DNA of 64,000 nt, from positions 4,896 to 68,895 of the forward strand of contig JAFAEW010000067.1 of assembly GCA_023423835.1 (NCBI GenBank), written 5' to 3'. A program made the translations under genes and the position numbers. Below the pieces are notes generated by a model that saw only the letters and a program-made list of their open reading frames with translations, was not told the DNA's origin and made no database searches. This DNA comes from Bacteroidota bacterium. GTDB taxonomy: Bacteria > Bacteroidota > Bacteroidia > Chitinophagales > Chitinophagaceae. Within the stretch, counting starts at the first letter, position 1, and every line of letters begins with the position of its first letter. Shown here piece after piece: positions 18,281 through 27,605 of this stretch.

Positions 18281-18643
18281 ATGAATAAATTCTTTCTTAT
18301 ATCAGCGACGCTGATCTTTCAATTGACTTCCTGCTCAAAATCAAGCGAAGACAGATTGCAAAATCCCGTTCTCTGCGACACCACCGATGTGCAATATAAA
18401 GCCGATGTTTTACCGGTTATTGCTGCCAACTGCTATCGCTGTCACGGAGCTGGAATCGAAGAAGGAGACGTCAACCTCGAAGGATATGATAATCTGAAGG
18501 CATATGGTGAAAACGGAGATCTGGTAGGCGTAATTTCTCACAGTTCCGGATATCCGCCAATGCCGCAGGATGGGGACAAATTATCGGATTGTGCAATTGC
18601 AGTTATTACTGCCTGGGTAAATGAAGGAATGCCAAACAATTAA
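18281..18643 (+). CDS. Lipoprotein c-type cytochrome
   Basis: 120 residues starting at the ATG at 18281; an upstream TTG would only add eight residues ahead of the signal peptide. The signal ends in a lipobox, QLTSC, with Cys18 as lipid anchor. A single haem site CYRCH (51-55) and a likely axial Met94 in YPPMPQDG mark a monohaem cytochrome c of the Planctomycete-type/PSD1-like class. It should sit in the periplasm, tethered to a membrane, and carry electrons. It lies 12 bp ahead of a YceI protein and in the same gene run as the ECF sigma factor. Confidence 0.88.
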   Translation: MNKFFLISATLIFQLTSCSKSSEDRLQNPVLCDTTDVQYKADVLPVIAANCYRCHGAGIEEGDVNLEGYDNLKAYGENGDLVGVISHSSGYPPMPQDGDKLSDCAIAVITAWVNEGMPNN

Positions 18644-18655
18644 CAACCATATAAT

Positions 18656-19210
18656 ATGAAGAATCACACCTCAAAGATCTTCGCCTTTCTCGTTCAGTTT
18701 CTGGTATTGTATTCTGCAAATGCGCAGATCTTTTCTACACGAACCGGCTTTGCCGGCTTTTACTCCAAAACGCCTTTTGAAGACATTAAAGCAGAAAATA
18801 ACCAGGTGTTTGCAGTGATGGATCTGGATAAAAAATCAGTTGCATTCGCGATGCTCATGAAAGGCTTTTTGTTTAGAAAGGAACTGATGCAGGAACATTT
18901 CAATGAAAACTACGTTGAAAGTGATAAGTATCCTAAAGCAACTTTCAGCGGCAGTTTTCCAGAGGAAATTGACCCGTCAAAAAATGCAGACTATACCATC
19001 CATCTCACCGGAACCCTCACCCTTCACGGCGTTTCAAAGCCTTTTTCCACAACTGCCTCGTTGGAGATGAAGGATAATGTATTAACCGGCGTTTCAAAAT
19101 TTCAGCTGCTTCCGGGCGATTTCGATATTACGATTCCCGGTCTTGTGAAAGATAAGATCGCGAAGCAGATAGACGTAGTGATCAAAGCTGTTCTAAAGCC
19201 ATCCAATTAA
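18656..19210 (+). CDS. Exported YceI-family protein
   Basis: 184 residues. A signal peptide (ending ANAQ, about 24) and then a YceI lipocalin-like barrel: AFAMLMKGFLFRKELMQEHF, the family hallmark NYVESDKYPKATFSG, LTGTLTLHGVSKPF and a C-terminal VVIKAVLK strand. YceI proteins bind isoprenoid-type lipids such as quinones in the periplasm. Sitting between a cytochrome c and a DUF5777 barrel-like gene, with gaps of only 12 and 11 bp, it may link a quinone-like ligand to the redox chain. This role is inferred. Confidence 0.9.
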   Translation: MKNHTSKIFAFLVQFLVLYSANAQIFSTRTGFAGFYSKTPFEDIKAENNQVFAVMDLDKKSVAFAMLMKGFLFRKELMQEHFNENYVESDKYPKATFSGSFPEEIDPSKNADYTIHLTGTLTLHGVSKPFSTTASLEMKDNVLTGVSKFQLLPGDFDITIPGLVKDKIAKQIDVVIKAVLKPSN

Positions 19211-19221
19211 ATTCAGTTTTT

Positions 19222-20097
19222 ATGAAAACGGGTCTTATAATGTTGTTTAACTTATCTGTCATTTGCTGTGCCGCACAGGATTCGGCTTTACTTAAAATGC
19301 TCGACGATTCTATTACGAATGCTCCTGCAAAAAATTTTGTCACCGGCACCTTCAAAGGCACCTACATCATCAATACCCAGTCTGTAGAAGCACCGGCAAA
19401 AAATGTCTTATTGTTTCTTGTGATGCACCGCTTCGGTAAAATAAATGACGGAGCTTATCAATTTTTTGGACTGGATAATGCTACGATGCGGCTTGGTTTC
19501 GACTACGGCATTACAGACCGGCTCTCAATAGGCATCGGAAGGAGCTCGTTTCAAAAAACATTTGACGGTCACCTAAAATATAAGCTGATCCGGCAAACGA
19601 ACACCAGTCCGCTAACCATCGCCGTTTTCGGCGGAATCTACCACACCACACTGCGGTACGACGACAAAGATTATCTGAATGCAACCCTTCGAACCAGCTA
19701 TGACCTCGAATTGTTGTTGGCGCGGAAATTTACCCGAAACTTTTCTCTGCAACTGACGCCTTCCTATCTCCATTATAATCTCGTACCGACCGTAAACGAT
19801 AAAAATGATGTATTCGCTCTCGGGCTCGGAGGAAGAATGCTTTTGACAAGGCGCATCAGTGTAAATGCGGAATATAACTATCTGCCGCCCGGACAAGTTA
19901 AATCTTCCACCGTGTACAGTTCATTATCAGCGGGGATTGATATTGAAACCGGAGGACACGTTTTTCAATTGCATATAACCAATTCGCATGGTATGGTAGA
20001 ACCGCTTTTCCTCGGGAAAACCGATGGTAGCTGGGGTAAAGGCGATATTTATTTTGGATTCAATATTTCCAGAAATTTCAATCTCAATAAGCATTGA
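19222..20097 (+). CDS. DUF5777-family beta-barrel-like protein
   Basis: 291 residues. A signal peptide (about 1-18, ending CCAAQ) is followed by the features of the DUF5777 family: PAKNFVTGTFKGTYIINTQSVE at the start of the mature part, HRFGKI, RLGFDYGITDRLSIGIGRS, and a series of amphipathic strands ending NISRNFNLNK. An outer-membrane barrel is likely. The family often occurs with YceI and cytochrome genes, as here. It is the last gene of the run and a terminator follows 22 bp later. The specific role is unknown. Confidence 0.8.
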   Translation: MKTGLIMLFNLSVICCAAQDSALLKMLDDSITNAPAKNFVTGTFKGTYIINTQSVEAPAKNVLLFLVMHRFGKINDGAYQFFGLDNATMRLGFDYGITDRLSIGIGRSSFQKTFDGHLKYKLIRQTNTSPLTIAVFGGIYHTTLRYDDKDYLNATLRTSYDLELLLARKFTRNFSLQLTPSYLHYNLVPTVNDKNDVFALGLGGRMLLTRRISVNAEYNYLPPGQVKSSTVYSSLSAGIDIETGGHVFQLHITNSHGMVEPLFLGKTDGSWGKGDIYFGFNISRNFNLNKH

Positions 20098-20119
20098 TAG
20101 CTTACATTTTGAAGAAGAA

Positions 20120-20157
20120 AGGCTGCACCGAAAAGCCGGTACAGCCTGTAATTTTTT
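20120..20157. terminator. Bidirectional terminator between convergent units
   Basis: AGGCTGCACCG pairs with CGGTACAGCCT (one mismatch), with T6 on the plus side. It ends the sigma/cytochrome/YceI run and may also serve the lipoprotein gene coming from the other side. Confidence 0.75.
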
Positions 20158-20168
20158 AGCAAAAATTC

Positions 20169-20774
20169 CTACTGACCGGAGACTTCCGGCTGCCCGATTT
20201 TCTCTAAATTTTCGAGCGTTTCCCTGACTTCCTTTATACTGTAGAAACGATAAACCTCGGGCTCTTGTCCGTCCTCGGCGGCAATGGAAGAAATTTTGTG
20301 ATATGGTCCGATGATAACAGCGTTGGTATTCGCGGTGATCTTCGCACTGCTGTATGGCAGAATGAAAAAAGTGGAACTGCTTCCCGAAGTGTTTCCGGCC
20401 ACAAGATTCTTCAGGCTATCAACACTTCGTTGAATGTCTTCTGTGGTATATGATCTTTTCGCTTCGCCGGCTGTCGAAAATTTTTGGTATCCGCCAATGA
20501 TGGTGTCTGCTGCTTTCGCATTCACGATATAATATCCGGGATCGGGAAATTGCAGGCTTTTATTTCCTCCCGGTCCATTCAGTTCGAGCGTTACATTGTC
20601 AGAATAATCCAACGAGTTTTCGAGGTGACCGGACTTGTCTTTTTCAGTAATGGTTTTGGCCTCTTTATCGATAACAGCGCCCTTATTGGAATATACAATT
20701 ATCTTTCTCGGTTCATTCTTACAACTGAACAGGAGGAGGCAGAGAGCCGGTATCCATAATTTTTTGATCGTCAT
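20169..20774 (-). CDS. Lipoprotein of unknown function
   Basis: 201 residues with a lipoprotein signal (LLLFSC, Cys18). The mature part begins KNEPRKIIVYSNKGAVID and includes a possible Gly/Pro turn (ELNGPGGNKSLQFPDPGYYIV). Near the C-terminus is EVYRFYSIKEVRETLENLEKIG, probably a helix. I recognise no domain. It is transcribed toward the terminator at 20120-20157. The terminator for sodA lies just upstream of its start, so it must have its own promoter in the short gap or rely on readthrough from sodA. Confidence 0.65.
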   Translation of the reverse strand: MTIKKLWIPALCLLLFSCKNEPRKIIVYSNKGAVIDKEAKTITEKDKSGHLENSLDYSDNVTLELNGPGGNKSLQFPDPGYYIVNAKAADTIIGGYQKFSTAGEAKRSYTTEDIQRSVDSLKNLVAGNTSGSSSTFFILPYSSAKITANTNAVIIGPYHKISSIAAEDGQEPEVYRFYSIKEVRETLENLEKIGQPEVSGQ

Positions 20775-20786
20775 AGTTGAAAGGCA

Positions 20787-20816
20787 TTAAAAAAGGTTTC
20801 CCATTTCTGAGAAACC
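20787..20816 (-). terminator. Terminator of sodA
   Basis: On the minus strand, GGTTTC and GAAACC form a stem with a 9-10-nt loop, followed by a run of six T. It lies 18 bp after the sodA stop. Confidence 0.8.
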
Positions 20817-20834
20817 TAATAAAATCTGAATTAA

Positions 20835-21452
20835 TTATCTGTTTGTCTTTGCTTCAGCATAATTTTCTGCCACTTTTGCCCAGTTTACAACATGCCAGAA
20901 ATTGGATAAATACTCTGGCCGGCGGTTTTGATATTTCAAATAATAGGCGTGTTCCCAAACGTCAACGCCCCATACCGGCGTTCCCTTTGTTTCGGCCACG
21001 TCCATCAAGGGATTATCCTGATTGGGTGTAGATGTCACTTCAAGCTTTCCACCATCGGTAACGATCAGCCATGCCCATCCGCTTCCAAATCTTGTAGCGC
21101 CGGCAGCGGCGAATTTTTCTTTGAAAGCATCCAGGCTTCCGAAAGAGGATTTTATTGCCTCTGCTAGTTCGCCTGTCGGTTCTGTTGAAGCATGGGGCGC
21201 CATGATCTCCCAAAAAAAGCTATGATTCCAATGTCCTCCACCGTTATTTCTGATGGCCGGTGACAATTGTCCGGCATGTTTAATCAGCTCTTCAAGGCTT
21301 TTTTCCTCATTCGGTGTACCCGCTATTGCTTTATTCAGATTATCCACATACGCTTTATGGTGTTTGTCATGATGAATTTCCATTGTCTGCTTGTCAATAT
21401 ACGGCTCCAATGCATCGTAAGCATAGGGAAGAGCCGGAAGTGTAAATGCCAT
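20835..21452 (-). CDS. sodA: Superoxide dismutase, Mn type by motif
   Basis: Converts superoxide to hydrogen peroxide and oxygen in the cytosol. 205 residues, normal length. Metal ligands are His27, His77 ([11 protein letters not shown]), Asp164 and His168 (DVWEHAYY). Gln145 in TPNQDNP, together with Gly in the GGG motif, is the Mn-type arrangement; Bacteroidota enzymes can be cambialistic, so the metal is not settled by sequence. It is a single-gene unit with its own TAAATTTG promoter box and terminator. Confidence 0.95.
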   Translation of the reverse strand: MAFTLPALPYAYDALEPYIDKQTMEIHHDKHHKAYVDNLNKAIAGTPNEEKSLEELIKHAGQLSPAIRNNGGGHWNHSFFWEIMAPHASTEPTGELAEAIKSSFGSLDAFKEKFAAAGATRFGSGWAWLIVTDGGKLEVTSTPNQDNPLMDVAETKGTPVWGVDVWEHAYYLKYQNRRPEYLSNFWHVVNWAKVAENYAEAKTNR

Positions 21453-21492
21453 AGTAATTAATTTTAAGATTAACTCAATTAATAGATGGTTA

Positions 21493-21528
21493 CAAATTTA
21501 CTGATTTGAAATTTAATCGTATCACAAA
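21493..21528 (-). promoter_or_regulatory. Putative sodA promoter
   Basis: Minus strand: TTTG, 24 bp, TAAATTTG, ending 41 bp before the ATG. The -7 box is an exact TAnnTTTG match and the spacing is slightly long. Confidence 0.45.
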
Positions 21529-21585
21529 AACAATTATGTTTCCTTTTTCGAAAACGGGTCACGCATATTGTCAGATGCAGCTGAT

Positions 21586-23322
21586 TTATGCTTCTCCGGT
21601 TTTTTCCCGAACCACACGGTTTAAAAATTTCAGCCGGCTGAAGATCAGGATTCCGCCGATGAAGGCTGAGATTACCAACAGCAGAAAGAACATTTTCTTA
21701 TCCGTAAAATTATCCCAGAAGCTTGTCATAACCCCGGCGATCTTTCCACCGATGGAAGTCGATAAAAACCATCCGCCCATCAGAAGGGCCGTTAGCCTCG
21801 CCGGCGCCAGTTTGGATACCAGCGATAATCCTATCGGACTTAAAAAGATCTCACTCACCGTGAATACGCCATAGGTGGCCCACAACCAGTAAGGCGAGGT
21901 TTTATATTCATAAACTGAGGGAACCGACATGATTGCAAACACCATTACCAACGACGACAATCCTGAGATAAATAAAGCCATTCCGAATTTTGTAGCCGTG
22001 GTAGGCTCCTTTCCGCGCTTTCGCAGGTATCCGAAAAAAGGAACAAATATCAGCGTCAAAACAACAATGAACAACGGGTTTATCGATTGAAACAATTCGG
22101 TATTGGCGAGCTTTTCGCTCCCGTTTGGCCATTCATCTTTTGGAACATTATTAAAATACGGATCGGGACCCATCACCTGAACGACGTGCGTATTTTTGTC
22201 AACAATATTTCCATCGCTCAGCTTTACAAGATCACCCTGCAAAGTTTCTGCTACGGGAGAGAAATCCTTTACATCCCTGAAATACTCATCCACCTTATTT
22301 ACCAATCTTGGTGTATCACTTACGGTTTGAAGAAATCCGATCTTTCCCGCGGCTTTTTCCATAGTGGGAGAAACCGTTCTGTCGGTATGCTTTTGTGCCC
22401 AGAGGGTTAAACCGGTAGAATTCTGGTTATAGATGGTCCAGAAAATGATTGAAATGGCAAAGATGAAAAGCAATGCGCCGATGCCTTTTTTATCGGTGCC
22501 CCTTGCGCGGATATAAAGTGAAATATAGAATGCGATGATCGGAAGACAGGCAAAAATAAATGCGTCATTCGACTGGCTTCCCATAATGGTGGTTCCAAAA
22601 AGCAGGGACGGAACGATCCACCCGATGATTGCCGCTATGATGGCCGGAAGAAAAACGTACCCGAAGATCTTTCCGATGGGCATATCTTCCGCCTCTTTTT
22701 GTTTGTGCACTTCGCCCGGCCTAACGTCTTTCAGGTGAGTAGCAAGAATGATGAGTCCGATCACCAATCCTACGCCTGCAGCGGCAAAAGCGTATCCCCA
22801 TCCGTATTGGTTGCGGAGATAAGCGGCCACGAAATTGCAAACGAGTGCGCCCACATTTATCCCCATATAAAAGATGTTGTAAGCGTTGTCCTTCAATGGT
22901 TTCAGATCAGCGCGATTGTAAATATTTCCGAGCAAAGTGGAAATGTTGGGTTTGAAAAATCCATTGCCGATAATAATTAATCCCAGGGAAATATACAGGG
23001 CCGTATTTCCCGGGATTGCAAGGCCAAAATATCCCAACGCCATCAGCGCGCCACCAATGAAAATTGATTTAATGTATCCAAGATAGCGGTCGGCTATCAA
23101 TCCTCCTATAAAAGGTGTGAGGTAAACAAGGGCGATAAAGGTTCCAACCACATCGGCTCCCATTTTCTCAGACATTCCCTTACCACCGGTCTTCTGATCA
23201 ATCAGGTACAACAGCAAAATTCCCACCATCAGATAATAGGCAAACCTTTCCCACATCTCCGTCAAAAACAAAACATATAACGAACGCGGATGCTTGCCTT
23301 TTTGAGAAACGGCTTCTTTCAT
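21586..23322 (-). CDS. POT-family proton-coupled peptide transporter
   Basis: Imports di- and tripeptides using the proton gradient; inner membrane. 578 residues with about 12-14 transmembrane helices. The first helix carries the POT motif ExxER (TEMWERFAYYLM), followed by FIGGLIADRYLGY (motif 1) and the PTR2 signature region FFKPNISTLLGNIY and NIFYMGINVGAL. A soluble segment around 330-400 interrupts the helices, as in many Bacteroidota members. It is a single gene divergent from purD. The exact peptide preference cannot be read. Confidence 0.93.
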   Translation of the reverse strand: MKEAVSQKGKHPRSLYVLFLTEMWERFAYYLMVGILLLYLIDQKTGGKGMSEKMGADVVGTFIALVYLTPFIGGLIADRYLGYIKSIFIGGALMALGYFGLAIPGNTALYISLGLIIIGNGFFKPNISTLLGNIYNRADLKPLKDNAYNIFYMGINVGALVCNFVAAYLRNQYGWGYAFAAAGVGLVIGLIILATHLKDVRPGEVHKQKEAEDMPIGKIFGYVFLPAIIAAIIGWIVPSLLFGTTIMGSQSNDAFIFACLPIIAFYISLYIRARGTDKKGIGALLFIFAISIIFWTIYNQNSTGLTLWAQKHTDRTVSPTMEKAAGKIGFLQTVSDTPRLVNKVDEYFRDVKDFSPVAETLQGDLVKLSDGNIVDKNTHVVQVMGPDPYFNNVPKDEWPNGSEKLANTELFQSINPLFIVVLTLIFVPFFGYLRKRGKEPTTATKFGMALFISGLSSLVMVFAIMSVPSVYEYKTSPYWLWATYGVFTVSEIFLSPIGLSLVSKLAPARLTALLMGGWFLSTSIGGKIAGVMTSFWDNFTDKKMFFLLLVISAFIGGILIFSRLKFLNRVVREKTGEA

Positions 23323-23447
23323 AAAAGTTGTTTAAATTAAAAATTCATTGAGGAAAATAACAACCCTCAAAATAACGATAAATTCGAATTCTGATTTTAT
23401 TTTTCCTGAAAGCATTTACTTTCGCTGCTCATTAATATTTTTTCAGG

Positions 23448-24728
23448 ATGAACGTTTTAATTCTTGGATCGGGTGGAAGAGAACATGCACTGGCATGGAA
23501 AATCCGCCAAAGCCTTTTGTGCGACCGGTTATTCATTGCACCCGGAAATGCCGGCACCTCAAAAGAAGGAGAAAATGTGAACATCGGTATTAATGACTTC
23601 CCATCCATCAAAACCTTCTGTGTTGAAAACAAAATCAACCTCCTGGTCATTGGTCCGGAAGAACCGCTCGTAAACGGAATTGTCGACTTTTTAAGAGACC
23701 AGGTTGAATTGAAAGAACTGATTCTCGTTGGGCCTTCGGCTTCGGGGGCAAGACTGGAAGGCAGCAAAGCGTTTTCGAAAGCATTTATGCATCGCCATAA
23801 TATTCCTACTGCATCTTATGCCGGGTTTGATAAGGGAAGTTTTGAAGACGGAAAAAGATATATTGCGGATCAAAAATTTCCGCTCGTATTGAAAGCCGAC
23901 GGACTCGCGGCAGGAAAAGGCGTTGTTATCGCCCATTCGGCAGCAGAGGCATTGGAAGTTTTTGAGGAAATGCTGCTGAAAGATGCGTTTGGAAAAGCAG
24001 GCGCAAAGGTGGTGATAGAATCTTTTCTCGACGGCATCGAATCGAGTGTCTTTATTCTCACCGATGGAAGGGAATACAAAATCATCGGACATGCAAAAGA
24101 TTATAAAAAAATAGGAGAAAACGAAACCGGTCCCAATACCGGTGGAATGGGCTGCGTTAGCCCGGTTCCTTTTATGGACAGTATGTTCTTTAAAAAGGTG
24201 GAAGAAAATATCATTGTTCCAACCATCAAAGGATTGCAGGAAGAGGGGATTGATTATAAGGGATTTTTATTTTTCGGATTGATGAAAGTGGGCGATGAAC
24301 CTTTTGTGATAGAATACAATTGCCGAATGGGTGATCCGGAAACTGAAGTTGTGATGCCACGGTTGAAAAATGATCTGCTCCAACTTTTTATTGACCTCGA
24401 AAAGAATCAGCTTTCTACCACCGATGTCGCATTCGATACAAGGGCTTGTGCAACCGTTATGGCGGTTAGTGGCGGCTATCCGGGAAAATATGAAAAAAAT
24501 AAACCGATCCGATTTCCGGAAGAACAACCGGATGCTGACACCATCGTCTTCCATGCAGGAACCATGGGACTGGACGATCAAACGGTTACAAATGGCGGAA
24601 GGGTAGTGGCGGTAAGTTCTTTTGGTGATTCGATTGGCGAAGCGGTTCAACATTCTTTGCGCTACATTTCGAAAATAGAATTTGAAGGCATGTATTACCG
24701 GCGCGATATCGGATTCGAATTTCTTTGA
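23448..24728 (+). CDS. purD: Phosphoribosylamine-glycine ligase
   Basis: Joins glycine to phosphoribosylamine (GAR synthetase), step two of purine synthesis. 426 residues in the ATP-grasp fold: N-terminal MNVLILGSGGREHALAWKI, then GSKAFSKAFMHRHNIPTA, LKADGLAAGKGVVIA, GPNTGGMGCVSP and EYNCRMGDPETEVVMPRL, all standard PurD motifs. It is a single gene, not clustered with purQ or purL. A near-consensus TACTTTCG lies about 30 bp ahead of the ATG. Confidence 0.97.
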   Translation: MNVLILGSGGREHALAWKIRQSLLCDRLFIAPGNAGTSKEGENVNIGINDFPSIKTFCVENKINLLVIGPEEPLVNGIVDFLRDQVELKELILVGPSASGARLEGSKAFSKAFMHRHNIPTASYAGFDKGSFEDGKRYIADQKFPLVLKADGLAAGKGVVIAHSAAEALEVFEEMLLKDAFGKAGAKVVIESFLDGIESSVFILTDGREYKIIGHAKDYKKIGENETGPNTGGMGCVSPVPFMDSMFFKKVEENIIVPTIKGLQEEGIDYKGFLFFGLMKVGDEPFVIEYNCRMGDPETEVVMPRLKNDLLQLFIDLEKNQLSTTDVAFDTRACATVMAVSGGYPGKYEKNKPIRFPEEQPDADTIVFHAGTMGLDDQTVTNGGRVVAVSSFGDSIGEAVQHSLRYISKIEFEGMYYRRDIGFEFL

Positions 24729-25031
24729 GTATCAGGCTGTTGTAAAAATGTTGAAAACTTCTTTGCCTGGTTTACCGGTTTTGCATCTTTTCTTTGCTAA
24801 TTCTGCATGGAAATAAAATCGGGCAGTATGGATGGTAAAGGGCTGGATAGCAGCCTGTTGAGCAGTTGAATTACAAAAACGGAAGTAAGAAAATGACGAT
24901 GAGAAATAAAGCAAGCGTAAAAATCGTTCCCTTGTTGATGAAAAACAGGTTTCTTATCCTTTGTTATTTCAGTTTATTTACTTCAATTTTGCACGCATTC
25001 TAACTAATATAAAATAAGCGAATTTAATATA
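24729..25031. other. Gap between purD and mreB, no gene seen
   Basis: About 300 bp of AT-rich sequence. I see no convincing open frame, RNA fold or consensus promoter. The last 70 bp (TTTG near 24957 and an AT-rich tract to the mreB ATG) most likely hold the mreB promoter. Confidence 0.5.
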
Positions 25032-26057
25032 ATGGGAATTTTCAATTTTTTTACTCAGGAGATCGCGATGGATCTGGGAACAGCCAACACCCTCATTATT
25101 CATAACGAAGAAATAGTGGTAAATGAGCCGTCCATTGTGGCACTGAACCGTAACAATCTGAAGGAGGTTTTGGCCGTGGGAAAACGTGCCCTTATGATGC
25201 ACGAAAAAACCCACGAGAGCATCCGTACCGTGAGGCCGTTGAAAGATGGTGTAATCGCCGATTTCAACGCGGCGGAACTGATGATCAGGGAAATGATCAA
25301 AATGATCTATCCTAAAAAACCGCTTTTTCCGCCGAGCTGGAGAATGATGATCTGTATCCCGAGCAGCATTACTGAAGTTGAAAAACGTGCGGTAAGAGAC
25401 AGTGCTGAACAGGCCGGAGCGAAAGAAGTCTATTTACTGCATGAGCCGATGGCCGCCGCATTAGGAATTGGAATCGATGTGGAAGAGCCGGTTGGAAATA
25501 TGATCATTGATATTGGCGGCGGAACCACCGGCATCACCGTGATTGCGCTTGCCGGAATCGTTTGCGATCAGTCGATCCGCGTGGCAGGGGATGAATTTAC
25601 GGCCGATATTATGGAAGCTCTTCGCCGTTACCATAGCCTGTTGATCGGTGAAAGAACAGCGGAACAAATCAAGATCCAGATAGGGAGTGCAATGAAAGAC
25701 CTGGAAACGCCTCCCGATGATCTTCCCGTAAACGGACGCGACCTGGTGACCGGTATTCCCAAACAAATCATGGTAAGTTACCAGGAAGTAGCCGAAGCAT
25801 TGGACAAATCTATATTCAAGATTGAAGAAGCAATTCTGAAGGCATTGGAAACGACGCCTCCTGAACTTGCCGCAGATATTTATCGTCGCGGTTTGTATTT
25901 GACCGGCGGCGGCGCTCTGTTAAGGGGACTGGATAAACGTTTGAGTCAAAAAATAAAATTACCTGTTCATATTGCCGATGATCCACTGAAAAGCGTTGTG
26001 AGAGGCACCGGCCTTGCGCTGAAAAATTATCAGCGTTATCCGTTTGTGATGAGATGA
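25032..26057 (+). CDS. mreB: Rod shape-determining protein MreB
   Basis: Bacterial actin that positions the elongation machinery under the inner membrane. 341 residues with the actin-fold nucleotide motifs: phosphate 1 AMDLGTANTLI, phosphate 2 IIDIGGGTTGITVI and adenosine motif LTGGGALLRGL. HEPMAAALGIG and the N-terminal MGIFNFFTQEI (a likely amphipathic membrane-binding helix) are typical. It heads mreBCD; mreC starts 75 bp later. Confidence 0.97.
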   Translation: MGIFNFFTQEIAMDLGTANTLIIHNEEIVVNEPSIVALNRNNLKEVLAVGKRALMMHEKTHESIRTVRPLKDGVIADFNAAELMIREMIKMIYPKKPLFPPSWRMMICIPSSITEVEKRAVRDSAEQAGAKEVYLLHEPMAAALGIGIDVEEPVGNMIIDIGGGTTGITVIALAGIVCDQSIRVAGDEFTADIMEALRRYHSLLIGERTAEQIKIQIGSAMKDLETPPDDLPVNGRDLVTGIPKQIMVSYQEVAEALDKSIFKIEEAILKALETTPPELAADIYRRGLYLTGGGALLRGLDKRLSQKIKLPVHIADDPLKSVVRGTGLALKNYQRYPFVMR

Positions 26058-26132
26058 TGTATTCTGTTTTTATTACCATTAAAATATCGTTGTAGTTTCC
26101 CTTTCAATGGATAAACAGGAGGAATTCCGTTC

Positions 26133-26987
26133 ATGCGCAATATTTTTCTTTTCATAAGGCAGTTTTTTCACCTCCTCCTATTCTTTGTTTTGGAAGGAAT
26201 CGGAATTTATATCCTTGTTACCTACAACAAAACACACCAGGCCTTTTTGGGCGAAAAAGCCAATGAGGTAACCGGTGTGATTAATGAAAAATACAACGCA
26301 ATAGAATATTATTTTCATCTTAAAAGCACCAACGATTCACTCGTTAGAGAAAATGCGAGGCTGCATAATCTTTTGCCCGGCAGTTTTGAAAGCGCCGACA
26401 CCGGCCACCTTGTTTTTATCGATTCCCTCGCTTTTGACAGTCTGAAAACCAGGAAATTCAACTTTCTCGAGGCCAAAGTGGTAAACAATTCCGTAAGTCT
26501 CGAAAACAATTACATCACCATCCATCGGGGCAGCGGGCAAGGTGTTACAACCGATATGGGCGTGATCGGTCCCGACGGAATTGTGGGAAAGGTGATTCTC
26601 GTGAGTGAAAATTACAGCCGCGTAATGAGCCTCCTCAACCGGAAAAGCAAGGTTTCTGCCATGCTTAAAAAAGGACTTTTCATCGGAGACGTAGAGTGGG
26701 ATGGCGTAAATCCCGACTATGTGCTCATGAATAAAGTGCCGATCCGTGCAAAACCCCAACCGGGCGATACGGTTCTTACGAGTAACGTTTCAGAAAAATT
26801 AAGCTTTCCTCCCGGAATTATGATTGGAACAGTAGCAGAAGTGTTGCCCGATCCAACAAGTTCCTATTTTTATACCCTGAAATTGAAGACAGCAACCAAT
26901 TTTTATTCATTACAATATGTTTATCTCACAGAAAATGTTCAGTGGGAAGAACAAAAAAAGCTGGAAGCAAAAACTCCGAAAGACTGA
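26133..26987 (+). CDS. mreC: Rod shape-determining protein MreC
   Basis: Bitopic periplasmic scaffold of the elongasome. 284 residues: one transmembrane helix (about 9-29), a predicted coiled coil (about 65-80, STNDSLVRENARLHNLL) and two beta domains including NNYITIHRGSGQGVTTDMGVIGPDG and LNRKSKVSAMLKKG, the conserved core of the family. It has a good AGGAGG ribosome site upstream. Its TGA stop overlaps the mreD ATG (TGATG). Confidence 0.94.
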   Translation: MRNIFLFIRQFFHLLLFFVLEGIGIYILVTYNKTHQAFLGEKANEVTGVINEKYNAIEYYFHLKSTNDSLVRENARLHNLLPGSFESADTGHLVFIDSLAFDSLKTRKFNFLEAKVVNNSVSLENNYITIHRGSGQGVTTDMGVIGPDGIVGKVILVSENYSRVMSLLNRKSKVSAMLKKGLFIGDVEWDGVNPDYVLMNKVPIRAKPQPGDTVLTSNVSEKLSFPPGIMIGTVAEVLPDPTSSYFYTLKLKTATNFYSLQYVYLTENVQWEEQKKLEAKTPKD

Positions 26988-27520
26988 TGGGAATGCTGTT
27001 TAAAAATATTATCCGTTTCATTTTATTTATTCTCGTGCAGGCGTTTGTGCTCGATAAAGTACCACCCTTGCACCAATATGTAAAGCCGATTTTATATTTC
27101 CTCTTCATCCTGTGGCTTCCTTTCAGCATCAATCGCGGATGGCAAATGATCATCGCGTTTGTATTCGGACTCTGCATGGATTATTTTTCCGGTACGCCCG
27201 GCTTTCATGTAATTCCCTCGGTTTTGATCGCTTACCTGCGGCCATTTCTGTTGAATGTACTGCTTCCGCAGGATTCTGATGAATACAGCTATCAGGAGCC
27301 GAGTATCAGAAGTATGGGCGGCATGCCTTATACCGTTTATGTATTGCTGCTTACCTTTATTCACAACGCCTGTCTCGTTCTGATCGAATGGTTGCAGTTT
27401 GGCGATTTTTTGTTTTTTATTGGAAAGGTTGCGGCTACAACCGCTCTCAGCCTGGTTTTGATCTTCATAACCGAATTGCTTTTCCCCCGGCAGGCTAAGT
27501 TCAAAACAAATACCGCCTGA
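26987..27520 (+). CDS. mreD: Rod shape-determining protein MreD
   Basis: Polytopic partner of MreC. 177 residues from the ATG at 26987, which overlaps the mreC stop by one base; this start is preferred over an in-frame one 15 codons upstream inside mreC. About five transmembrane helices, with the family-like GLCMDYFSGTPGFHVIPSVLIAYLRP-region motif split here as DYFSGTPGFHV and LIAYLRPF. In many Bacteroidota pbp2 and rodA follow; they do not here, where a small acidic protein follows. Confidence 0.9.
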   Translation: MGMLFKNIIRFILFILVQAFVLDKVPPLHQYVKPILYFLFILWLPFSINRGWQMIIAFVFGLCMDYFSGTPGFHVIPSVLIAYLRPFLLNVLLPQDSDEYSYQEPSIRSMGGMPYTVYVLLLTFIHNACLVLIEWLQFGDFLFFIGKVAATTALSLVLIFITELLFPRQAKFKTNTA

Positions 27521-27605
27521 TCAGAATGAGTTGAATGGAGTCTCTTCAACCTGTCCGTTTCTTCCTGGCATCAATTTTTAATCTTTTAATCTAAAAAGAA
27601 GAGAT

